Positions 26,959-35,760 of a stretch of 64,000 nt of DNA are shown in pieces. The stretch is from assembly GCF_947497285.1 (NCBI RefSeq), contig NZ_CANMFT010000001.1, positions 62,001-126,000 of the forward strand, written 5' to 3'. The translations under genes were made by a program, and so were the position numbers. The DNA comes from an uncultured Aliiroseovarius sp. GTDB taxonomy: Bacteria; Pseudomonadota; Alphaproteobacteria; Rhodobacterales; Rhodobacteraceae. Each line of letters starts with the position of its first letter. The stretch's first letter is position 1. Below the pieces are notes generated by a model. That model saw only the letters and a list, made by a program, of their open reading frames with translations. It searched no databases and was not told the origin of the DNA.

Positions 26959-28668
26959 TTAGCCTCTGATCAGGCCCATGTTTTCCAGCTTCAGAAGAAC
27001 CTGATGGGCGCAGTTGTCCACGTCCACGTTTTCGGTTTCGACGCTGAGTTCAGGGTTCTTCGGCACGTCATAGGGGTCTGAAATGCCTGTGAATTCCTTG
27101 ATCTTACCTTCGCGGGCCAGCTTATAAAGCCCCTTGCGGTCACGCCGTTCGCATTCTTCGATCGACGTGGCAACATGCACCTCGACAAAGGCGCCATATT
27201 GCTCGATTTCTTCGCGCACGGCACGGCGCGTGGTGGCATAGGGCGCGATCGGCGCACAGATGGCGATGCCGCCGTTCTTGGTGATTTCAGACGCAACATA
27301 GCCGATGCGGCGGATGTTCAGGTCACGGTGCTCTTTCGAGAAGCCCAGCTCGCTCGACAGGTTCTTACGCACAATGTCGCCATCCAGCAGCGTCACGGGG
27401 CGGCCACCCATTTCCATCAGCTTGACCATCAGCGCGTTGGCGATGGTGGATTTGCCCGAGCCTGAGAAGCCGGTGAAGAACACGGTGAAGCCTTGCTCGG
27501 CGCGTGGCGGTTTGGTCTTGCGCAGCTCTTCCACGACTGTGGGAAAGCTGAACCATTCCGGGATTTCCAGACCTTCCGACAGGCGGCGGCGCAACTCGGT
27601 GCCCGAGATGTTCAGGATCGTCACGTCGTCCTTATCCATGATTTCATCCGCAGGTTCGTATTGGGCACGGTCCTGAACATAAACCATGTGTTTGAAGTCG
27701 ACCATTTCAATGCCCATCTCTTCCTGATGCTCGCGGAACAGGTCCTGGGCGTCATAGGGGCCATAGAAATCGTCACCAGCGGCGTTCTTGCCAGGGCCAG
27801 CGTGGTCACGGCCGACGATGAAATGGGTGCAGCCGTGGTTCTTACGGATTAGTCCGTGCCAGACCGCCTCGCGGGGGCCAGCCATGCGCATCGCAAGGTT
27901 TAGAAGGCTCATCGTCGTGGTTGCGCCGGGATATTGATCCAGCACCGCCTCGTAGCAGCGCACGCGGGTGAAGTGGTCGATGTCGCCCGGCTTGGTCATG
28001 CCAACGACGGGATGAATTAGCAGGTTGGCCTGTGCTTCCTTCGCGGCGCGGAAGGTCAGTTCCTGATGCGCACGGTGCAGGGGGTTGCGGGTCTGGAACG
28101 CCACGATGCGACGCCAGCCCAGCTTGCGGAAATAGGCGCGCAGTTCGTTCGGCGTGTCACGGCGGCCACGGAAATCGTAGTGGATGGGCTGCTGAATGCC
28201 GACAATCGGGCCACCCAGATAGATCTTGCCAGCGACGTTATGCAAATAGTTCACCGCCGGGTGCGTTTCGTCGTCTGAGCCAAACACCTTCTCGGCCTCG
28301 CGGGATTTGTTCGGCTCCCACCGGTCGGTGACGGTCATCGTCGCCAGAATAACGCCTTCCTGATCGCGCAGGGCGATGTCCTGTCCCAACTCGATCGACT
28401 GGGCAAAATCTTCAGAGACGTCCAGCGTGATCGGCATTGGCCACAGCGTGCCATCCGCAAGCCGCATGTTCTCGACGACGCCATTGTAATCGTCTTCCGT
28501 CAGGAACCCTTTCAGCGGGTTGAAGCCGCCATTCATCAAAAGCTCCAGATCGCAGGTCTGGCGCGGGGTCAGATCGTGGCTGATCAGATCACCGGCTTCG
28601 ACTTTCAGTTTCTGCGCACTTTCATACGAGACATAAAGCTCGGGGATGGGTGAGAGATTGTTCTGCAT
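26959..28668 (-). CDS. cysC: Bifunctional sulfate adenylyltransferase/adenylylsulfate kinase
   Basis: The canonical enzyme is 569 residues from the internal ATG at 28668 (MQNNLSPIPELYVSYESAQK), which has AGGAC upstream. The ATP sulfurylase part has QTRNPLHRAHQELTFRAAK and GRDHAGPGKNAAGDDFYG; the APS kinase part has FFTGFSGSGKSTIANAL (P-loop) and LDGDIVRKNL. Together they make APS and then PAPS from sulfate in the cytosol. The reading frame continues upstream without a stop through an HTH module to 29034, so either a 691-residue fusion or two nested products is made. Confidence 0.95.
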   Translation of the reverse strand: MQNNLSPIPELYVSYESAQKLKVEAGDLISHDLTPRQTCDLELLMNGGFNPLKGFLTEDDYNGVVENMRLADGTLWPMPITLDVSEDFAQSIELGQDIALRDQEGVILATMTVTDRWEPNKSREAEKVFGSDDETHPAVNYLHNVAGKIYLGGPIVGIQQPIHYDFRGRRDTPNELRAYFRKLGWRRIVAFQTRNPLHRAHQELTFRAAKEAQANLLIHPVVGMTKPGDIDHFTRVRCYEAVLDQYPGATTTMSLLNLAMRMAGPREAVWHGLIRKNHGCTHFIVGRDHAGPGKNAAGDDFYGPYDAQDLFREHQEEMGIEMVDFKHMVYVQDRAQYEPADEIMDKDDVTILNISGTELRRRLSEGLEIPEWFSFPTVVEELRKTKPPRAEQGFTVFFTGFSGSGKSTIANALMVKLMEMGGRPVTLLDGDIVRKNLSSELGFSKEHRDLNIRRIGYVASEITKNGGIAICAPIAPYATTRRAVREEIEQYGAFVEVHVATSIEECERRDRKGLYKLAREGKIKEFTGISDPYDVPKNPELSVETENVDVDNCAHQVLLKLENMGLIRG

Positions 28669-29034
28669 TGGATGTGTCCTGTGTTTTAGAGGAGAAAGAC
28701 CGCTGGAAGTGCCGGTCAGTTCGGCATGCAGCGCATCGTATTCAGCAAATTTTCGGGCAAGAAACGTATCTCTCAGGCGCACCTTTTCGGCAGCACCCTG
28801 AGAGGTGATGGTATAAGCAAAGCGCGGACGCTTGTCGGGGCCTGCTCGCTCGCTGACCTTGATCAGCCCGCGTTCGGCGCAGTTGCGCAACAGCGCATTC
28901 AGTCGCCCCAGCGAAATCCCAATCGCTGCCGCGGTCACGCGCTGCGACGCATCCGGCGCCAGATCAAGCTGGCGCAGAAGTCGGAAGATCTGGTCTTCCT
29001 CGGCAGAAGTGGTTTTTGTCAGGTGCGACGTCAT
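28669..29034 (-). CDS. HTH (MarR-type, EPS-associated) module in frame with the sulfurylase
   Basis: About 122 codons from ATG 29034, continuous in frame with the sulfurylase and with no stop codon. Residues 14-100 are a winged helix with RLNALLRNCAERGLIKVSER and FAYTITSQGAAEKVRLRDTF, then LARKFAEYDALHAEL, a dimerisation-like helix. This is the pattern of the MarR-family EPS-associated regulators. A linker (SGLSPLKHRTHP) joins it to MQNNL. Upstream lies a GTTCACGCGTGAAC palindrome, a likely operator. Whether the polypeptide is released separately cannot be told; a sequencing or annotation artefact would require a lost stop. Confidence 0.75.
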
Positions 29035-29050
29035 AGCCCGCGACTCAAAG

Positions 29051-29070
29051 AGTGTTCACGCGTGAACGCT
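29051..29070. promoter_or_regulatory. Palindromic operator before the HTH-sulfurylase gene
   Basis: GTTCACGCGTGAAC (29054-29067) is a perfect 14-bp palindrome, extended to 20 bp with one mismatched pair. It ends 17 bp upstream of the ATG at 29034, where a repressor would block transcription. The HTH module is the natural candidate to bind it. Confidence 0.6.
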
Positions 29071-29158
29071 TTGCATGGTTTACGGCAAACGCAAAGCAGA
29101 AACATGCGAATGCACGTGAAATTGCCGACCGTGGCTCAAGAGCAACGCGGCGGGGTGG

Positions 29159-29599
29159 CTAGGGAAACGGGATCGACTGCCCGGCCAAGCGCACCGCATC
29201 CGGGGCGGTTGTAAACAGGGTCAGATGAGTCAAGTCCGGGCGGGACCGCGAGGAATACATCAAGGCTTGCGCGCCATCTGCGCGGGCTTGATCCGAAAAT
29301 GCCCACGTCGGCGCGGGATGACCCGCAGCCCGACTGTCTTGCCAAACCGCCGAGGCTGCTGACTGCCCACGAATGTCCACAACACGTTCAAGTGTGACCT
29401 CAAGCGGCACGATGTGGCGCGGCGCGTCATCAGGAGTCAGATAGCGCTTGATCGCGACGCCGCACCCTTCAGCTGAAAGCGATGTATAGATGGCCATTTG
29501 GCCAGAATGGTGAAAACGCCCTTCGGGGGATTGCACCGGCGATGTCGCATCCTGATCAGTGAAGATCAGGCGATAGACACTGCCGGTGTAAGATATCAT
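29159..29599 (-). CDS. RES-domain protein (putative NAD-degrading toxin)
   Basis: A 146-residue RES-family protein. VYRLIFTDQ supplies the Arg, [19 protein letters not shown] the conserved G-Y/S-E-rich segment, and [13 protein letters not shown] the Ser region that names the family (Arg-Glu-Ser). RES toxins such as MbcT and ParT consume or transfer from NAD+, usually paired with an Xre/ParS-type antitoxin. No antitoxin-like gene adjoins it; instead its ATG overlaps the trxB stop by 4 nt. It may be a domesticated enzyme, not a toxin. Confidence 0.7.
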   Translation of the reverse strand: MISYTGSVYRLIFTDQDATSPVQSPEGRFHHSGQMAIYTSLSAEGCGVAIKRYLTPDDAPRHIVPLEVTLERVVDIRGQSAASAVWQDSRAAGHPAPTWAFSDQARADGAQALMYSSRSRPDLTHLTLFTTAPDAVRLAGQSIPFP

Positions 29600-30537
29600 T
29601 CCTGTTCGGCGAGGAAATGTTCGGCTTCAAGCGCCGCCATGCAGCCCATACCCGCCGAGGTCACGGCCTGTCGATATTTGTGGTCGGTCAGGTCACCTGC
29701 CGCAAACACCCCGGGGATCGACGTCGCGGTCGAGTCCGGTTTGGTTACAACGTAGCCGCCCATATGCGTTTCCAGTGCGTCTTTCACCAGTTCGTTCGCG
29801 GGCGCGTGTCCGATTGCGATAAAGACGCCTTTGGCCGGAATTTCGGTGATCTCACCCGTGGCCACGTGCTTGACGCGCACGCCGGTGACACCCAGCGGAT
29901 TTTCATCGCCGATGACCTCTTCGAGTGTGTGATCCCACAGCGGCACGATCTTTTCGTTCTTCATCAGCCGGTTGATCAAGATCTTCTCGGCGCGCAGTTC
30001 GTCGCGGCGATGGACCAGTGTCACTTTCGATGCAAAGTTGGTCAGAAACAGGGCCTCTTCGACCGCGGTGTTGCCGCCGCCGATGACGACGATTTCCTGC
30101 CCGCGATAGAAAAATCCGTCGCAGGTGGCGCAGGCCGAAACGCCGAAGCCCTTGAATTTCTCTTCGCTGTCCAGCCCAAGCCATTTGGCGCGCGCGCCGG
30201 TGGCCAAGATGACTGCGTCGGCCTTGTAGATCGTGCCGCTGTCACCGGTTGCGGTGAAGGGGCGTTCGGACAGGTCAAGGTCGGTGATCAGGTCGCCGAT
30301 GATTTCGGTACCGACCGCTTTGGCGTGGGCCTCCATCTTGACCATCAGGTCGGGGCCTTGGATTTCGGTCTCACCGGGCCAGTTTTCGACCTCGGTCGTG
30401 GTGGTCAGCTGCCCGCCGGGCTCCATACCTTGCACAAGGATGGGCTCCAACATGGCGCGGCTGGCATAGACGGCGGCTGTGTATCCGGCAGGGCCGGAGC
30501 CGATGATCAGGACTTTGGTGCGACGTGGCTCGGACAT
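29596..30537 (-). CDS. trxB: Thioredoxin-disulfide reductase
   Basis: A 313-residue low-molecular-weight thioredoxin reductase. [18 protein letters not shown] binds FAD, the redox pair is Cys136/Cys139 in [24 protein letters not shown] binds NADPH, and [21 protein letters not shown] ends the second FAD segment. It reduces thioredoxin with NADPH in the cytosol. It lies divergent from an lrp gene and is translationally coupled to a RES-domain gene. Confidence 0.97.
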   Translation of the reverse strand: MSEPRRTKVLIIGSGPAGYTAAVYASRAMLEPILVQGMEPGGQLTTTTEVENWPGETEIQGPDLMVKMEAHAKAVGTEIIGDLITDLDLSERPFTATGDSGTIYKADAVILATGARAKWLGLDSEEKFKGFGVSACATCDGFFYRGQEIVVIGGGNTAVEEALFLTNFASKVTLVHRRDELRAEKILINRLMKNEKIVPLWDHTLEEVIGDENPLGVTGVRVKHVATGEITEIPAKGVFIAIGHAPANELVKDALETHMGGYVVTKPDSTATSIPGVFAAGDLTDHKYRQAVTSAGMGCMAALEAEHFLAEQE

Positions 30538-30803
30538 GGAAACTTCCTTGAGTATACTGGTTCACACCGCATATAAGCCCGCCCGACGCCGGTGGAAAGC
30601 CCATCCAAGCCACGTTCGCAATGCGGTGTTGGCGTCCGGGGTCTGGTCACGTTGAAATGATGTTGCGTCTGCGCGAAATATTGTTGCGCATTTGGTGGCC
30701 TCAGGGTAACCTCTGCGCAATTTCCAATCGGAAAACCACTGAAAAGCTATCGGCCTCCTCGCTCATTGGGGGTCACAGATCATACGCCTTGGAAGGTTCA
30801 TCC

Positions 30804-31304
30804 ATGTCCGCAAGCAAACTTGACCCGATTGACCGCATGATTCTTGCCGAGCTTCAGGCAGATGGCCGAATGACCAACGTGGAATTGGCCAAACGGGTTG
30901 GAATTTCCGCCCCGCCCTGCCTGCGACGTGTGCGCACGTTGGAAGAGCAAGGCCTGATCCGTGGCTATCATGCCGATGTCAACGCGCGCGCGCTTGGGTT
31001 CGAGGTGCAGGTCTTTGCCATGGTGGGGCTGGTCAGCCAAGCCGAGGCCGACCTGACCGCCTTTGAGGGGCAGTGCCGAAACTGGTCGCTGGTTCGTGAA
31101 TGTCACATGCTGAATGGCGAAGTGGATTTCATTCTGAAATGCGTCGCGCCGGACCTGTCCACCTTCCAATCCTTCCTGACCGAACAATTGACTGCGGCCG
31201 AGAATGTAGCCTCTGTTAAAACGTCACTGGTTATCCGTGGTGCAAAAGACGAACCGGGCGTGCCATTTGACGTGCTGGAAGCCCGAATGGGTGAAACACC
31301 CTAA
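30804..31304 (+). CDS. Lrp/AsnC-family transcriptional regulator
   Basis: A 166-residue regulator with an N-terminal HTH (MTNVELAKRVGISAPPCLRRV) and a C-terminal RAM/ligand-binding domain (ALGFEVQVFAMVGL, VRECHMLNGEVDFILKC). ATG 30804 follows GGAAGG with proper spacing, and MSASKLDPIDRMILAELQ is the normal family N-terminus. It is divergent from trxB, an arrangement I associate with Rhodobacterales; the effector is probably an amino acid. Followed by a strong terminator. Confidence 0.93.
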   Translation: MSASKLDPIDRMILAELQADGRMTNVELAKRVGISAPPCLRRVRTLEEQGLIRGYHADVNARALGFEVQVFAMVGLVSQAEADLTAFEGQCRNWSLVRECHMLNGEVDFILKCVAPDLSTFQSFLTEQLTAAENVASVKTSLVIRGAKDEPGVPFDVLEARMGETP

Positions 31305-31336
31305 CACCCGACCTTTCAAACCGTTTGCAAGACACA

Positions 31337-31363
31337 AAAAAAGCCGCCCGAAGGCGGCTTTTT
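31337..31363. terminator. Bidirectional intrinsic terminator
   Basis: AAAAAGCCGCC-CGAA-GGCGGCTTTTT: a G/C-rich 6-bp stem flanked by A and T runs, so it can stop transcription from lrp (+) and from the pgeF side (-). Confidence 0.9.
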
Positions 31364-31779
31364 CGTTGGTTCATGGCAGGCTACAGGGCTGGAAAGGGGG
31401 GAAGGGAAAAGCCCGGAACTTACCTTGAACCGTATAAAACTCTACTATTATGCGACGTGCATGGTGCGGGATTGGCGCATTGCGCGGGTATGGGGCAGGG
31501 CCGAAACATCTGTTTCAGCGTCAATGATCCATTTCATCCAGCGGCGTTTGATAGACATGCCAACCTCGTCCGATTGCGGTCCTGAAGACCAATTCTTGTT
31601 CGTCTGGGTATAAACTAGATCGCGATTGGGGCATGGGTTTGGCACTGGTAAGAAACTTCAGGTTTCCGACATTCAGGGTGTGGTTTGGGCGAATTCCCCA
31701 GTCATTCATAGTCTTTTTCGCGCTTGAGGCGGGTGTCCTCTGCGCCACAATGCGGCGCGAATGTGGCGAGGTATTGGGG
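31364..31779. other. Gene-poor interval between lrp and pgeF
   Basis: No gene I can support. Short frames exist on both strands, including one on the plus strand at 31425-31613 with a passage loosely like a WGR domain (ARVWGRAE), but it lacks the glycine and hydrophobic pattern of that family and has no convincing ribosome site. Confidence 0.5.
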
Positions 31780-32538
31780 TCAGAGCCGGATCGCTGAAAT
31801 GAGGCGGCCATAATCAGGTTCGTTGCCATGACAGCTTCGGCGATAGGAATAGAATCGCTCCGGGTCGGAATACGTGCAGTAACGTACCCACTCCGCGTGC
31901 CGAACACCTGCCGCGCGCAAACAGTGAAGTCCAAAGCCGGGAAGGTCGAACATGGCACGGTCTTCCTTGCCTTGCGCAAAGAAGCGACTGTAATCCGGGT
32001 TCTGGCCCATGAAGTCCTCAAGAAACTCCGGACCGACTTCATAGGCGCGTTGGCTGATTGTTGGGCCGATGATTGCCGTGATTGCCGCGCGTTGCGCGCC
32101 AAGCGCCTCCATCGCGTCGATTGTTGCTTCCAGGACGCCACCAAGTGCACCTTTCCAACCTGCATGTGCCGCGCCAATGACGCCGGCTTCGGGGTCAGCA
32201 AACAGCACGGGTTGGCAATCTGCGGTCAGGATGGTCAGCGCGACCCCCGGCGTGGCGGTGACAATTGCGTCAGCAATTGGTTTGTCGCCCTCGATCGGTC
32301 CATCCACAGTTAAAACATCGGGTGAGTGCACCTGATGGACACCGCAAAGATGGGTTTGTTCCACCTTCATGGCGTCGGCAACGCGCGCGCGGTTGATCGC
32401 CACCAGTTCAGTCTGGTCCTGACTGCCGGAACCACAGTTCAACCCGGCATATACCCCGGAGGATGCGCCACCTTTGCGGGTGAAAAAGCCATGCATCAGC
32501 GGGGCAAGGGCGTCAGAGGTGATGATTTCAAGGGTCAT
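31780..32538 (-). CDS. pgeF: Purine-nucleoside phosphorylase/peptidoglycan editing factor (PgeF/LACC1 family)
   Basis: A 252-residue DUF152 protein, often labelled polyphenol oxidase. HGFFTRKGGASSGVYAGLN begins the domain; VHQVHSPDV, LTADCQPVLFAD and AAHAGWKGALGGVLEATI supply the His/Cys/His zinc-binding set of the family. YfiH/PgeF trims mis-incorporated residues from muropeptide precursors, and homologues have purine-nucleoside phosphorylase/adenosine deaminase activity. Its ATG overlaps the upstream methyltransferase stop by 4 nt, in an operon with lgt, itself an envelope gene. Confidence 0.92.
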   Translation of the reverse strand: MTLEIITSDALAPLMHGFFTRKGGASSGVYAGLNCGSGSQDQTELVAINRARVADAMKVEQTHLCGVHQVHSPDVLTVDGPIEGDKPIADAIVTATPGVALTILTADCQPVLFADPEAGVIGAAHAGWKGALGGVLEATIDAMEALGAQRAAITAIIGPTISQRAYEVGPEFLEDFMGQNPDYSRFFAQGKEDRAMFDLPGFGLHCLRAAGVRHAEWVRYCTYSDPERFYSYRRSCHGNEPDYGRLISAIRL

Positions 32539-33623
32539 GCGAGGCCGGAGTGAGAAAGGTTGCGGGTCAGACCGGGCAGATCGGGCGCGTCGGCGCGAGT
32601 CAGGCCCAGCACTTTGAAGAGCGTCCCCATTTCATCGGGATGCGTCAAGCGCCTGTGCGCAGCGATATGAGTCGCCAGCGTATCGCCGCTGAGGCGATCG
32701 GCAAGGGCTTGAGCACGCGGGGTGATACCCAGACGCTCCAGAAAAAGGCCTTGCGGGGTCAACAGGTGCGGCACCAGCGGGTCGGCCGCCCGGACCAAGG
32801 CCTCGAAATCCACATGCGCTGTCAGATCAGCCTCACCGGGGGTGGCCAAAGGATCCACGTATTCATGCGACGCCATTGCCTGCAACGTGTCACCGACAGA
32901 ACGCCAGTCACCATAATCCACGATCAATGCCGCGCCGCCATGGGTGTCGATCCGCTCTGCAAGCAAAGCCATGATGCCGGTGGCTGCAGGACAGAGTTCG
33001 ACGGTGTCGCCGTCGCGGGTGTCCTCTAACCTGAAGGTCAGCTCATCGACGGGCATGGGGTCGGTCAACCCCATCGTCAGCTTGTCGTCTTGATATCCAA
33101 TCTGGCGTTCGCGCCAGCCCGCGCCATCGCGCTGATATTGTCGGATTGGCAAGGCATCAAAAAACTCGTTCGCCACAAGGAACAAGGGCGCATCAGGCAG
33201 CGTCGCGACGGTGTCGTGGTGCACCAGCTTGCGTGGCGCAAGGGCTTTGCTTTGGAGGCTGCGCAGCACGGGTGATGTTTCGACCAAATGCAGGTTTGCC
33301 GCCGTGTGAAACCCGGGCACGGCGGTCGTTGCGCGCAGGATATCTGCCATCAGCGTGCCGCGACCGGGGCCAAGCTCTGCCAGCGTGAAGGATGCTGGTG
33401 CGCCTTGATCCATCCAGGCTTGCGCCAGCGCCAGGCCCAGCATCTCGCCGAACATCTGGCTGATCTCGGGGGCGGTGGTGAAGTCGCCGGCCACGCCCAG
33501 CGGGTCGCGGGTGGCGTAATAGCCGTGGTCAGGATGCATGAGGCATTCGGCCATATAATCGGCCACGGACATCGGGCCGGTCGCCGCAATCCGGCGGGCC
33601 AATATCTGGGCGAGCGGGGTCAT
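32535..33623 (-). CDS. Class I SAM-dependent methyltransferase (MidA/NDUFAF7-like)
   Basis: A 362-residue protein of the DUF185/Methyltransf_28 family. MSVADYMAECLMHPDHGYYAT is the conserved N-terminal helix and loop; LGPGRGTLMADILRA is the SAM-binding glycine motif; VANEFFDALPIRQYQR and LIVDYG follow. The eukaryotic relative NDUFAF7 dimethylates an arginine of complex I; the bacterial target is not certain. Both ends overlap neighbours by 4 nt (lgt upstream, pgeF downstream), indicating a tightly coupled operon. Confidence 0.92.
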   Translation of the reverse strand: MTPLAQILARRIAATGPMSVADYMAECLMHPDHGYYATRDPLGVAGDFTTAPEISQMFGEMLGLALAQAWMDQGAPASFTLAELGPGRGTLMADILRATTAVPGFHTAANLHLVETSPVLRSLQSKALAPRKLVHHDTVATLPDAPLFLVANEFFDALPIRQYQRDGAGWRERQIGYQDDKLTMGLTDPMPVDELTFRLEDTRDGDTVELCPAATGIMALLAERIDTHGGAALIVDYGDWRSVGDTLQAMASHEYVDPLATPGEADLTAHVDFEALVRAADPLVPHLLTPQGLFLERLGITPRAQALADRLSGDTLATHIAAHRRLTHPDEMGTLFKVLGLTRADAPDLPGLTRNLSHSGLA

Positions 33624-34528
33624 CCGGTGGAGGCCTTCGGCGCGCGCCGCGCGGCCCAGATCAAGGTCACTAAGCCGACGGCGATCATCGGCAGCGTCAA
33701 GGTCTGGCCCATGGTCAGCCCCCAGTCACCGAACCTGATGACGTGGCCCCACGGGTTGTCGGGTGTGATAAATTGCGCATCCGCCTGCCGGAAGAACTCG
33801 ACCGTGAACCGCGCCAACCCGTAGCCAAGAAAAAACAGCCCTGTCAGCATACCGGGGCGCTTCAGCCAGCCGCGCCCGAAGGCAAGCACGAGCAGGATAG
33901 CGGCCAGCAGTAAACCTTCCAGTGCGGCCTCGTAAAGCTGGCTGGGATGACGCGCGCAGGCGCCCAGTGCGAAATCCCATTGGGGGCAATCCTGCGCGGC
34001 CTCACCGGGGAAGATCACGGCCCATGGTGCCGTCGAAGGGCGCCCCCAAAGCTCGGCGTTGATGAAATTTGTCAGCCGCACCAGCCCGATACCGATCGGG
34101 GCTGCGATGGCAAGCAGGTCAGCCAGTTGCGCCAGGGCAATCTGGTGTTTGCGGGCAAACAGCCAAGTGATGGTCACGATGCCCAAGAAACCGCCGTGAA
34201 AGGCCATGCCTCCCATCCAGACCTTCGGAATATCCAGCGGGTTGGCGATGAAATAAGCGGGTTCATAGAACAGCACATACCCCAGTCGGCCACCCACGAT
34301 GATGCCGATGATCGCCCAGGTCGCAAGATCTTCCAACTGCGCGCGCGTCATGGGGGGCTCATCGCGCCACAACGCCGCGTTGGAAATGGCGCGGGCGATC
34401 ACCCACCACCCCACCGCGATGCCGACAAGATATCCGAGCGCATACCAGCGCAATGCAAAGGTGAAGCTGCCAATCTCGACCGAGAAGATCTCGGGCGAGA
34501 TGGCGGGAAAGGGGATCGCCAAAAACAT
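33620..34528 (-). CDS. lgt: Prolipoprotein diacylglyceryl transferase
   Basis: A 302-residue inner-membrane enzyme that transfers diacylglycerol from phosphatidylglycerol to the lipobox cysteine of prolipoproteins. GIGLVRLTNFINAELWGR is the Lgt signature; GGRLGYVLFY and AFHGGFLGI fit the conserved periplasmic and membrane residues; about seven membrane segments are visible. The start at 34528 (MFLAIPFPAISPEIFSVEIG) has CAGGAA upstream; a longer reading to 34606 is unnecessary. It leads the lgt-midA-pgeF operon, divergent from ubiK. Confidence 0.95.
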   Translation of the reverse strand: MFLAIPFPAISPEIFSVEIGSFTFALRWYALGYLVGIAVGWWVIARAISNAALWRDEPPMTRAQLEDLATWAIIGIIVGGRLGYVLFYEPAYFIANPLDIPKVWMGGMAFHGGFLGIVTITWLFARKHQIALAQLADLLAIAAPIGIGLVRLTNFINAELWGRPSTAPWAVIFPGEAAQDCPQWDFALGACARHPSQLYEAALEGLLLAAILLVLAFGRGWLKRPGMLTGLFFLGYGLARFTVEFFRQADAQFITPDNPWGHVIRFGDWGLTMGQTLTLPMIAVGLVTLIWAARRAPKASTG

Positions 34529-34620
34529 GGGGCATTCCTGACCTTGTCCGGTGGGACAAGTCAACCTTGTCTCTGCGGGTTCAAATGCGCATATAGGGTC
34601 CAGCAAGCGAGGAGATGCCG

Positions 34621-34869
34621 ATGCAGACGCGCAACAAGATTTTGGATGATATGTCGCAACTGATGACCAACGCCATGGGTGTGGCTCAGGGGGCTAAGGA
34701 CGAAGCTGAAACCGCGATGAAAAGCTGGATGGACCGCTGGTTGGCGGACCGCGATTTCGTCACCCGCGAGGAATTTGACGCCGTGCGCGCCATGGCCCAG
34801 AAGGCGCGCGAGGAAAATGAGGCGCTGAAAGCTCGACTGGATGCGCTTGAGAAGAAAAAGAAAAGCTGA
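34621..34869 (+). CDS. ubiK: Ubiquinone biosynthesis accessory factor UbiK/BMFP
   Basis: An 82-residue protein with an amphipathic N-terminal helix and a C-terminal coiled coil (FVTREEFDAVRAMAQKAREE through LDALEKKKKS), the BMFP/UbiK pattern. UbiK assists the aerobic Ubi complex with UbiJ and binds lipids. ATG 34621 is chosen because GAGGAG is six bases away; the ATG at 34615 directly abuts that site. No ubiJ is seen nearby. Confidence 0.85.
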   Translation: MQTRNKILDDMSQLMTNAMGVAQGAKDEAETAMKSWMDRWLADRDFVTREEFDAVRAMAQKAREENEALKARLDALEKKKKS

Positions 34870-34971
34870 TCCGCTGTCCCGGCGCGCACGGGGTTGGACC
34901 TCGTGCGGCCGTTGTCTGGCGCACCCGCCTTGACAGGGCCGTGGTGGCTGCGGATCGGTCTGTCAAAGACC

Positions 34972-35760
34972 CTATCGCAAGATCGGTGGCTTTTGCGGAT
35001 CAGAGCCAGGCGCAACGGGTGCGAGACGTTGAGGTTGCTCAGGCGCGGGCAGGTCAAAGCGCAGCCCGATCGCGGCCAGCTTGCCGGCCACCTGCGCGTT
35101 TCCTTCGAAGAACCCCACATCCATTTGCCCTGCATCAAGACCCGAGAACGTGAGCGCCTCGTTTGCGGCGCCTGCCAGGGCGTTTTGTGCGCCCTCGACC
35201 GGATCAATGAAGCCCAGAAGGTGCCCTTTGCGCCCGTCTGAATAGGTCACGCAGGCCAGGCAGGCATGGCTTGCCAGCCCGCCCGCCGTCGCCAGCTTCG
35301 CATCCAGCGCCGTGATCAACGCTTCGGGAACAGAAGGGGGATGAAGCTCTGCGATGCGCGCTTCGATCTGTTCCGGCCCTGTCTTCAGCGTGTCAGACAG
35401 CCATTCCATAGCCTCGGCCGGGATCAGGATCGACGACGGCGCGACCCCAAGGTTCACGCCAAGTCCGATCCCTTGTCCGGCCAGCATCCCGGCGATTACC
35501 CGTCCGGGCAAAGCGGCATACGGGGCAGGGCTGCCCACGAAGTCCGCCAGCCGATCCTCGCGGTCAAACACCAGCACATATTTGGCGTCGTCAAGGTCGA
35601 ACAGATCTGGTTCGATATCGTCGCCCGTGGGCTCTTTGGTCAGCAGCAGGAACAATTCACCGTCAGCGAGCCGTTCATAGAACCGAAGTCGGGCAGCGTC
35701 GCTTGTCAGGTCGTCCTGCATGGCGGCATGCGCGTCATCAAGGCGTGTTGTGTCGGTCAT
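34972..35760 (-). CDS. SseB-domain protein
   Basis: A 262-residue cytosolic protein with an N-terminal SseB/YfhM-like domain (LADGELFLLLTKEP, FDREDRLADFVGSPAPYAALPG, GLGVNLGVAPSSILIPAEAMEWL) and a C-terminal SseB-C-like half (HACLACVTYSDGRKGHLLGFIDP). SseB proteins are poorly understood; some affect serine sensitivity or rhodanese activity. ATG 35760 is preferred over 35763 by its spacing to AAAGG and shares a base with the stop of the upstream glycosylase gene. Confidence 0.8.
   Translation of the reverse strand: MTDTTRLDDAHAAMQDDLTSDAARLRFYERLADGELFLLLTKEPTGDDIEPDLFDLDDAKYVLVFDREDRLADFVGSPAPYAALPGRVIAGMLAGQGIGLGVNLGVAPSSILIPAEAMEWLSDTLKTGPEQIEARIAELHPPSVPEALITALDAKLATAGGLASHACLACVTYSDGRKGHLLGFIDPVEGAQNALAGAANEALTFSGLDAGQMDVGFFEGNAQVAGKLAAIGLRFDLPAPEQPQRLAPVAPGSDPQKPPILR

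Noticed and set aside
31425-31613. Possible WGR-domain protein
   Set aside because: Only a short ARVWGRAE phrase matches; the family's downstream pattern is missing in all frames.
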